DNA of 64,000 nucleotides, taken from the NCBI RefSeq assembly GCF_038502225.1, contig NC_091323.1:19056276-19120275 (forward strand). Reading direction: 5' to 3'. Position 1 is the stretch's first letter; every line of letters begins with the position of its first letter. The stretch is from Cherax quadricarinatus (Eukaryota > Arthropoda > Malacostraca > Decapoda > Parastacidae). Made by a program: the position numbers and the translations under genes. Positions 57,488-64,000 of the stretch are shown in pieces. Below the pieces are notes generated by a model. The model saw only the letters and a list, made by a program, of their open reading frames with translations, was not told the DNA's origin and made no database searches.

Positions 57488-57965
57488 TTGAGGTGGTTCG
57501 GACATGTAGAGAGAATGGAGCGAAACAGAATGACTTCAAGAGTGTATCAGTCTGTAGTGGAAGGAAGGCGGGGTAGGGGTCGGCCTAGGAAAGGTTGGAG
57601 AGAGGGGGTAAAGGAGGTTTTGTGTGCGAGGGGCTTGGACTTCCAGCAGGTATGCATGAGCGTGTTTGATAGGAGTGAATGGAGACAAATGGTTTTTAAT
57701 ACTTGACGTGCTGTTGGAGTGTGAGCAAAGTAACATTTATGAAGGGGTTCAGGGAAACCGGCAGGCCGGACTTGAGTCCTGGAGATGGGAAGTACAGTGC
57801 CTGCACTCTGAAGGAGGGGTGTTAATGTTGCAGTTTAAAAACTGTAGTGTAAAGCACCCTTCTGGCAAGACAGTGATGGAGTGAATGATGGTGAAAGTTT
57901 TTCTTTTTTGGGCCACCCTGCCTTGGTGGGAATCGGCCAGTGTGATAATAAAAAAAATAATAATA
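57488..57965 (+). mobile_element. RTE-like LINE 3' end inserted in CR1-B
   Basis: A 5'-truncated plus-strand copy begins RWFGHVERMERNRMTSRVYQ and reads in frame to the natural C-terminus (GRRGRGRPRKGWREGVKEVL, stop at 57706). The 3' UTR follows, then the tail GGCCACCCTGCCTTGGTGGG and an AATAAT-type end. It is collinear with 51790-52190 but better preserved. It splits the CR1-B endonuclease from its reverse transcriptase. Confidence 0.88.
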
Positions 57966-58937
57966 CATAAAATATATGCCTCTCTTTTGACCAATCAGAT
58001 ATTTTAATCTATTGTTCATCCATTTAGGATCATTTTTGTTTGATCTGATTTCCCTATTTGGAACATAATTTGACTGAGCAGCTAGAACTATGCCCTGGAA
58101 AGCGTCATATCGGCAACCATCACCCCCTACCTGACCCTTAGTCAGGTCATTCCAGTTCAGCCCACCTAAGTACTTTTTCAGTCCTATGAAATCAGCCAAT
58201 CGAAAGTCAGGGACGGAGACTTGATTGCCATTATTAGGGGAATTCCATGATATATTAAAACTGAGTGATTTGTGATCACTTTCCCCAAGCTCATCATTAA
58301 CCTCAAGATTATTAATTAGTGTTTCCCTACTGGCAAGAACTAAGTCAAGGAGGTTATTTCTTCTAGTTGGCTCTGTCACAAACTGTTTTAAAAAACAATC
58401 CTGGATCGTATCAAGAGTGTCGCCTGACTCTAAATTTCCTGTCAAATTGCTCCAGTCAATCTGTCTATAGTTGAAATCTCCCATTAGCACAACATTTTCG
58501 TATGTAGATGCCTTACGAATTTCGTCCCATAGAAGTTTACTGCACTCCCTATCAAGATTTGGGGCCCTGTAAATCACACCCAAAATTAGTTTTGCTCGGC
58601 CCTCGAGAAGCTGTAACCAAACAGATTCAGTGGCCGACGCTTCTAATTTTATATCTTGTCTAACACAACAATTTAAATTGTCTCTGACGTACATCGCTAC
58701 TCCACCACCCTTCCTGTTGACCCTGTCAGTGTGGAATAATTTATAGCCTTGTATGTGACATTCAGAGGGCATCTCTCTATCTTTCAGATTGAGCCAGGTC
58801 TCTGTTATAGCAATAATATCTATGTTTCCTGCACTTGCAATTAATCTTAGCTCATCTATCTTACTTCTTACACTCCTGCTATTAGTATAGTAAACCTTAA
58901 GGGAGCTAGTTCTGACTGAAGAAATACTTCTTAACAT
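57966..58937 (-). pseudogene. CR1 family-B endonuclease domain
   Basis: The frame starts near 58937, inside the upstream copy, and contains SLKVYYTNSRSVRSKIDELR, IIAITETWLNLKDREMP, RKGGGVAMYVRDNL, NVVLMGDFNYRQIDWSNLTG, NNLLDLVLASRETL and LGESDHKSLSFNI. All APE-type endonuclease motifs (Glu, Asp-Phe-Asn, Leu-Asp-Leu-Val, Ser-Asp-His) are present. The C-terminal residues read into the RTE-like insertion, so the link to the reverse transcriptase is broken. The natural start lies about 10 codons in or was truncated. Confidence 0.88.
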
Positions 58938-59559
58938 CCCTGTGACTCATCTGGGTCTTCAAATTCCAATTGTGACCCCTTGTTTCTGTGTCCCCTCTCT
59001 GGAACATCCTGTCTCTGTCCACCTTGTCTACTCCATGCAGTATTTTGTATGTCGTTATCATGTGTCCCCTAACCCTCCTGTCCTCCAGTTTCGTCAGGCT
59101 GATTTCACTTAACCTTTCTTCGTAGGACATTACCCTTAGCTCTAGAACTAACCTTGTCGCAAACCTTTGTACTTTCTCTAATTTGTTGACGTGTGGGTTC
59201 CAAACAGGTGCTGCATACTCCAGTATGGGCCTGACATACACAGTGTACAGTGTCTTGAACAATTCCTTACTAAGGTATCAGAACGCTATTCTCAGGTTTG
59301 CCAGGCGCCCATATGCTGCAGCAGTTATCTGGTTGATGTGTGCTTCTGAAGACGTGCTCGGTGTTATAGTCGCCCCAAGATCTTTCTCTCTGAGTGAGGT
59401 TTGCAGTCTTTGGCCACCTAGCCTATACTCCGTCTGTGGTCTTCTTTGCCCTTCTCCGATCTTCATGACTTCGCATTTGGCGGGGTTAAATTTGAGAAGC
59501 CAGTTGCTGGACCAGGTGTCCAGGCTGTCCAGGTCTCTTTGAAGTAATACCTGATCCTC
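58911..59559 (-). mobile_element. CR1-like LINE fragment (family A), copy L8
   Basis: Two frames, 58906-59262 (PILEYAAPVWNPHVNKLEK) and 59278-59466 (MKIGEGQRRPQTEYRLGG), represent the reverse-transcriptase C-terminal third. The 3' terminal repeat is missing at 58911 and the 5' side ends at a GT repeat with the next CR1 3' end. Confidence 0.85.
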
Positions 59560-59560
59560 A

Positions 59561-59595
<35 letters not shown>
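59560..59595. repeat. (TG)n microsatellite at a CR1 3' end
   Basis: About 30 bp of TG repeat running into TACTTGCCTAATTGTGGTTG. Confidence 0.93.
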
Positions 59596-59597
<2 letters not shown>

Positions 59598-62593
59598 GCC
59601 TAATTGTGGTTGCAGGGGTCGAAACTCAGCTCCTGGGCCCGCCTCTTCACTGACCGCTACTGGGTCCTCCCTCTCCCTGCTCGCTCATCTTAAAACTATG
59701 TATAGTTCCTGCCTCCACTACATCGCTTGCCAGACTATTCCACTTCTTAACAACTCTGGCTGAAGAAACACTTACTAACATCCCTTTGACTCATGTGAGT
59801 CTTCAGCTTCCAATTGTGACCCCTTGTTTCTCTGTCCCATCTCTGGTGCATCCTGTCTCTGTCCACCTTGTCTATTGCACGCAGTATTTTGTATGTAGTT
59901 ATCATGTCTCCCCGACCCTCCTGTCCTCCAGTGTCGTCAGATTGATTTCCCTTAACCTTTCTTCATATGACATTCCCATTAGCTCTGGAACCAGCCTTGT
60001 TGCAAATCTTTGCACTTTCTCTAATTTCTTGACATGTTTGACCAAGTGTGGGTTCCAAACTGGTGCTGCGTACTCCAGTATGGGCCTGACATACACAGTG
60101 TATAAAGTCTTAAACGATTCCTTACTGAGGTACCGGAGCGCTATTCTCAGGTTTGCCAGGCGCCCATATGCCGCAGCAGTTATCTGGTTAATGCGTGCTT
60201 CTGGCGATGTACTTGGTATTATACTCACTCCTAGAGCTTTCTGCTTGAGTGAGGTTTGCAGTCTTTGGCCTCCTAGCCTATATTCTGTCTGCGGTCTTCT
60301 TTGCCCTTCTTCAATCTTTGTGACTTTGCATTTGGCCAGGTTAAATTCTCGGAGCCAGTTGCTGGACACTTCTGAGTCTGTCCCTTCCGTCACATCGTTC
60401 ACATATACCAAGAATAGCACTGGTCCCAGGACTGACCCCTGTGGGACCCTGCACGTCACCGGTGCCCACTGTGATACCTCAGCACGGACCATGACTCGCT
60501 GTTGCCTCCCTGTTAGGTATTCTCTGATCCATTGCAGTGTCCTTCCTGTTATATGTGCCTGTTCCTCTAGCTTCTGTACTAATCTCTTGTGAGGAACTGT
60601 GTCGAAGGCCTTCTTGCAGTCCAAGAAAATGCAATCAACCCACCCCTCCCTCTCATTTCTTAACCCTTTGAGGGTCGACAGGCCCTCTCCGAGACTTGTT
60701 CTCAGGGTCGGCCAAATTTAAAAAAAAAAAAAATGTTCTTATGAAAAGATAGAGAATCTTTTCCCGATCATAATGACACCAAAAGTATGAAATTTGATGG
60801 AAAACTTACGGAATTATGCTCTCATGAAGTTAGCGGTCTCGACGATATTTATGCAGCGGCGATTTTGCCCATATTGAACCCTATTATTGGCCAATTCCAG
60901 TGTACTAGTTGACAAAAATCATAACTATTTCTCTAGAACTCCATTTTTTCTATTGAATGAGTACAAGAAACCACCCATTTACTGATTTCAACTATCCAAT
61001 ACAGTGTTCAGAATTTAGCAATTTTGCCAATTTCACACAAATTTCAAAAGATGCCAATTTCCAACTAGGGTCCAGAATAAACAAGAAAGACATTCATGGC
61101 ACTAAAATAACATTTTCTCTGTTTGTTAGTCACATCCCCAGGCCTCTCTTATATTTCTTTGGCTTTCCACTTTCAATTTTTATTCTTACAAAAAATAGAA
61201 GATTTACTGTTATGCAGACTGCTGTATTACCTGTATTAGTGTAGAAATGGTATAAATAATATCAGCGCACTTGTGAAAGAATACTAGACTCACCAGTTGA
61301 TGTGTATTGGACGCTTGGCATGATTTGTTTACTTTTGAGCTTTGGTAAAAATTGAACATTTCTGCTACTTTGAGCTCAATTTCAAGGTACTTTTCATTGT
61401 AAAACCAGTAAAAATCATCTCAATTTCTGTAATATGTCTTCCATTCTGTAAAATGAGACCAAGAAAACTAGAATACAACAATAAATACCATATTAAAATA
61501 CAGTGCAAAGTCGCTGTTTTAATCCAAAAACACGATCAAAGTTTTTTCTCATTATGCACTGTGTGCTGCAGGATTTTTTTTATACTGCGCACACTGACCA
61601 CATAGACCCATTCTTTCATATGTATGCCTACCAGCTTTCTCCCACTAGATTTGAGGGCGCTAGAATTTAGGCGTACTAGTATGTCAAAAACCCTGGGCCG
61701 TAAGCTGTACTAGTACGGCCGAAACCCCTAAAGGGTTAATTCAGTTAGCTTGTCATAAAACTCTAGTAGGCTTGTGACTCAGGATTCACCTTCCATGAAT
61801 CTGTGCTGGCTGTCGTTTATAATCTTGTTCCACTCCAGGTGCTCCACCACTCTCCTCCTGATAATCTTCTCCATGACTTTGCATACTATACACATCAGTG
61901 ACACTGGTCTATAATTTTGTGCTTCATTTCTGTCTCCTTTCTTAAAGATGGGGACTACATTTGTCTTCTTCCATACTTCAGGTAGTTGCCCAGTTTCAAG
62001 GGAAATGTTGAAAATTTTAGTTAGTGGCACACGTAGTGTCTCTGCTCCCTCTCTAAGGACCTGCAGAGAGATGTTGTCTGGTCACACCGCCTTTGAGGTA
62101 TCAAGGTCCACTAGGAGCTTCTCCACCTCCCCCTCAGTTGTGTGTAATTCATCCAACACTTGTGATGAATGGTTGTCTCAATCTTCAAGTGTCTCAATCT
62201 TCATCCAACACTTGTTGGTATATCCCTTGTTGATGTACCCCACTGTTTTGTCTTTCCAGTGTCTCTTCAGGCTCCACTATAAATGCTTCCTGAAATCTCA
62301 TGTTGAGCTCCTCACAGACTTCTTGGTCATTTCTTGTGAGCTCCCCACCTTCTTTCCTCAGCCTGATTACCTGGTCCTTGACTGTTGTCTTCCTCCCGAT
62401 GTGGCTATAAAGCAGTTTCGGGTCAGACTTGACTTTTGATGCTATGTCGTTTTTGTATTGCCGCTGCGCCTCCCTCCTTATCTGTGCATACTCATTTCTG
62501 GCTCGTCGACTAATCTCTCTATTTTCCTGAGTCCTTTGCCTCTTGTACTTTTTCCATTCTCTAGAGCATCTAGTTTTTGCCTCCCTACACCTT

Positions 62594-62596
<3 letters not shown>
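59596..62596 (-). mobile_element. CR1-like LINE (family A), copy L9, interrupted by a piggyBac MITE
   Basis: The reverse transcriptase is at 60624-59902, with SGVPQGS replaced by CRVPQGSVLGPVLFLVYVND. A deletion has removed the FADD box: the sequence goes from EGTDSEVS to SNWLREFNLAKCKV. The upstream part continues beyond the MITE at 62030-61779 (VWKKTNVVPIFKKGDRNEAQ) and to 62596, where it ends in a GT array. TTAA flanks the interrupting MITE exactly. Confidence 0.88.
60660..61739. mobile_element. piggyBac-type MITE, copy G (complete)
   Basis: TTAA at 60660-60663 and 61736-61739 flank CCCTTTGAGGGTCGACAGGC and CCCCTAAAGGG. Its left end is nearly identical to that of the piggyBac element at 28959, tying the MITE family to that transposase lineage. 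The interior matches copies B, D and F. It contains a 95-codon forward frame (60957-61244) whose first 64 residues correspond to the frame in the other copies. Confidence 0.93.

Positions 62597-62632
<36 letters not shown>
62597..62632. repeat. (GT)n microsatellite
   Basis: About 35 bp of GT repeat at the 5' end of copy L9. Confidence 0.93.
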
Positions 62633-62634
<2 letters not shown>

Positions 62635-62788
62635 GTTACCATTTTGTCCTAGGCACATGTCGATTAGACACTGGGCCTGTTGTGTGTGTAGGTGTTTGTG
62701 TGTGTAGGTGTGTGTGTGTGTGTAGGTGTGTGTGTGTGTAGGTGTGTGTGTGTGTTAGTTACCATTTTGTCCTAGGCACATGTGTGTG

Positions 62789-62833
<45 letters not shown>

Positions 62834-62906
62834 GTGTGTGTGTAGGTGTGTGTGTGTAGGTGTGTGTGTGTGTGTAGGTGTGTGTGTGTAGGTGTGTGTG
62901 TGTGTG

Positions 62907-62940
<34 letters not shown>
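62633..62940. repeat. GT-rich minisatellite with a duplicated unique block
   Basis: GTGTGTAGGTGTGTGT units repeated many times. The phrase GTTAGTTACCATTTTGTCCT plus AGGCACATGT occurs at about 62631-62660 and again at about 62754-62782, so a segment of roughly 120 bp has been duplicated. The Thr/His-rich frames on the minus strand are artefacts. Confidence 0.92.
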
Positions 62941-62941
<1 letters not shown>

Positions 62942-63755
62942 ATGTGCACACATATGGGGTATGGGTATCTTGGCCTCTTGTTATGTACCCTGGACTGCAG
63001 GTACACACATGGGAGACAGTGACACATTAAAACCTCACCTCTGGCTACTGTAGCTTGTAGAATTGTGGTAGGAGATTATAAAAAGATTTGGATGAGTTAC
63101 GTGCTTGTGTAGGGTGATACACGTGCGTAGCAAGGTGCATTCATGCATTGGTCATCCACAGGGCTTCCTCTATGGTTTAGGCTTGGACACAAAAAAAAAA
63201 ATGCCATGATTGATGATAACAGGTCACAGATGAATACTCAGCTTTGGCCAGAAATTCACTGGGAATTCATGAAGACAACACAGAAATAGTGTGTGAGTGG
63301 TGTTAGAGCTGGGTGTACACGTGGGGCTAGGTGAGAGACTGCCTCTACATCCACACACACATATAGATAAGGGCAGACCTGACCACAGGGGTCATTCCAT
63401 AAGTGAAAAACCACTAAACTACCTTCTGGCTTTTTTGCAGTTTTCAGTGGCAAATCTGAAACAGGAGATAGGAAGTGGCAAGCTGGGCTGGAGGTACCAG
63501 CTGATGCTCAGCATGTAAATAGGACATGCTTGGGAGGCTGTGAGAGAAACCAGATAACACCACAGAGATTTTTCAGGGGAAATTACGTGTGTTTGGGCAT
63601 AAATCCTGAATATACCTTTATCTCACTGTCAGATGATGACTGGACGAGGCGATGAAATGACAGTACATGACCTCCGTCTTCCTTCTCTCTCCTTCCTGGG
63701 ATTAACATAAACTGCTGTGACCACTGCTGTTATCACTGTAATACAAATGTTTTAG
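62941..63755. other. Intron-like unique sequence
   Basis: No repeat terminus is recognised. The last part (CCACTGCTGTTATCACTG to TTTTAG at 63755) resembles an intron 3' end with a modest pyrimidine-rich tract. Confidence 0.45.
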
Positions 63756-64000
63756 TGGGTTGGAATAATAATCATGGAGTCAAGCCTTAGGTTCATTGGG
63801 ACAGCGGATAGTACATCAAGTTTGATTGTAGCCCTACTCCAGGCACTAGGTCATGTGAGAGTGATAGATGCATCATCTGACCTATGTTTCACCTGTCCAG
63901 TTAGTGAAAGAGATACAGGGTCTGCTGCACAGAGCTCTAGTGAGAACTTGGTCTGCTTGGAGGCAACACTAATGCTATGTGGCAAAGGCCTGAATACTGG
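63756..64000 (+). CDS. Candidate coding exon running off the window, unknown gene
   Basis: From a possible acceptor TTTTAG|TGG at 63755 the frame is open for 81 codons to the window edge. An in-frame TAG (63753-63755) precedes it, so the coding part starts either after splicing or at ATG 63774. The peptide from that ATG begins MESSLRFIGTADSTSSLIVA and continues LLQALGHVRVIDASSDLCFT and CPVSERDTG. Hydrophobic/polar alternation and codon variety look like a real alpha/beta protein. No transposon motif is seen, and I do not recognise the family. If spliced, its phase 0 start agrees with the phase 0 end of the exon at 1614-1751. Alternatively it is the first exon of a separate gene. Confidence 0.5.

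Larger units (their letters stand above)
54641..57505 (-). pseudogene. CR1 family-B reverse transcriptase, interrupted
   Basis: From the 5' side: 57505-56987 (KSPGPDELYARVLKECKEEL, fingers start) continues, after one frameshift near 57000, into 57017-56277 (KMANVIPIFKAGDRSLASN, YDIVYMDFSKAFDRVPHQTL, SGVPQGSVLGPLLFTIYIND, ISKFADDTKIGHR). The FADD box is intact. A stop at 56277 is followed by the L2-like insertion, and the C-terminal region resumes at 55093-54641 (RHHLDYAAQFWSPYYRMDIN, FGNRVVDEWNKLPSTVIEAR). The inactivating lesions are few: one frameshift, the stop and the insertion. Confidence 0.9.
54466..58910 (-). mobile_element. CR1-like LINE (family B), nearly full-length ORF2
   Basis: Its 3' end is the tandem AAGAACATAAGAACATAAGA, followed by GCAGCAGGCCTACTGGCCCA. 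The copy runs through the reverse transcriptase to the endonuclease N-terminus near 58910. It is interrupted by an L2-like fragment (55188-56228) and an RTE-like 3' end (57488-57965). Low decay between the interruptions suggests a fairly young copy. Confidence 0.9.

Noticed and set aside
59786..60592. 268-codon plus-strand frame
   Set aside because: Antisense of the CR1 reverse transcriptase, whose motifs are on the minus strand.

Overview
The window looks like a large, repeat-bloated arthropod nuclear genome, most probably a decapod crustacean (crayfish or lobster type). The basis is the mix of CR1-like LINEs, an RTE-like LINE, Tigger/pogo and piggyBac DNA transposons with their MITEs, very long (CA/GT)n and (ATT)n arrays, and short repeats ending in a GCCTCGGTGGGA tail that I associate from memory with decapod sequences. 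The species is not determinable from sequence alone. No bacterial operon, tRNA, rRNA or CRISPR array is seen.

Host coding content is tiny. A 138-bp phase-0 exon with good splice signals lies at 1614-1751 (+). An open coding stretch runs off the right edge at 63756-64000 (+), either a first coding exon or an internal exon. A third, weak exon candidate lies at 24659-24762. If the two outer exons belong to one gene, the roughly 62 kb between them is an intron packed with transposons. I could not name either protein.

Layout. 0-6.7 kb: intron-like sequence, two SINE-like copies and three TTAA-flanked piggyBac-type MITEs. 6.7-19 kb: a CR1 fragment with a 460-bp (CA)n tail, then a run of Tigger elements (8117-10452, 11460-13010, 13018-15331, 16506-18826), several carrying expanded minisatellites, the last nested inside a piggyBac MITE. 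19-29 kb: a possible new TIR element, hairpins, Penelope-like or SINE-like remnants and long unique AT-rich DNA. 28959-31883: a near-complete piggyBac element with a broken transposase. 31.9-36.6 kb: RTE-like and unidentified sequence with suspicious homopolymer-rich texture. 36.3-46.8 kb: consecutive minus-strand CR1 copies, one near full length with an intact ORF1. 46.8-52.2 kb: an RTE-like LINE split by a piggyBac MITE that is itself split by a foldback element. 52.2-62.6 kb: several CR1 copies interrupted by Tigger, RTE-like, L2-like and piggyBac-MITE insertions. 62.6-64 kb: GT minisatellite, intron-like DNA and the terminal exon.

How the parts interact. The piggyBac element and its MITEs share termini and TTAA targets, so the MITEs were probably moved by that transposase family. 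The small repeats share a 3' tail with the RTE-like LINE, suggesting trans-mobilisation. All autonomous copies here carry lesions; the reading frames still open are CR1 ORF1 at 43917-44948 and an internally deleted Tigger transposase at 52753-53406. Nothing resembles a novel multi-gene system. The most unusual structures are the foldback at 49717-51161, the 14-bp-duplicated inverted element at 25345-25578 and the in-frame Tigger deletion product.
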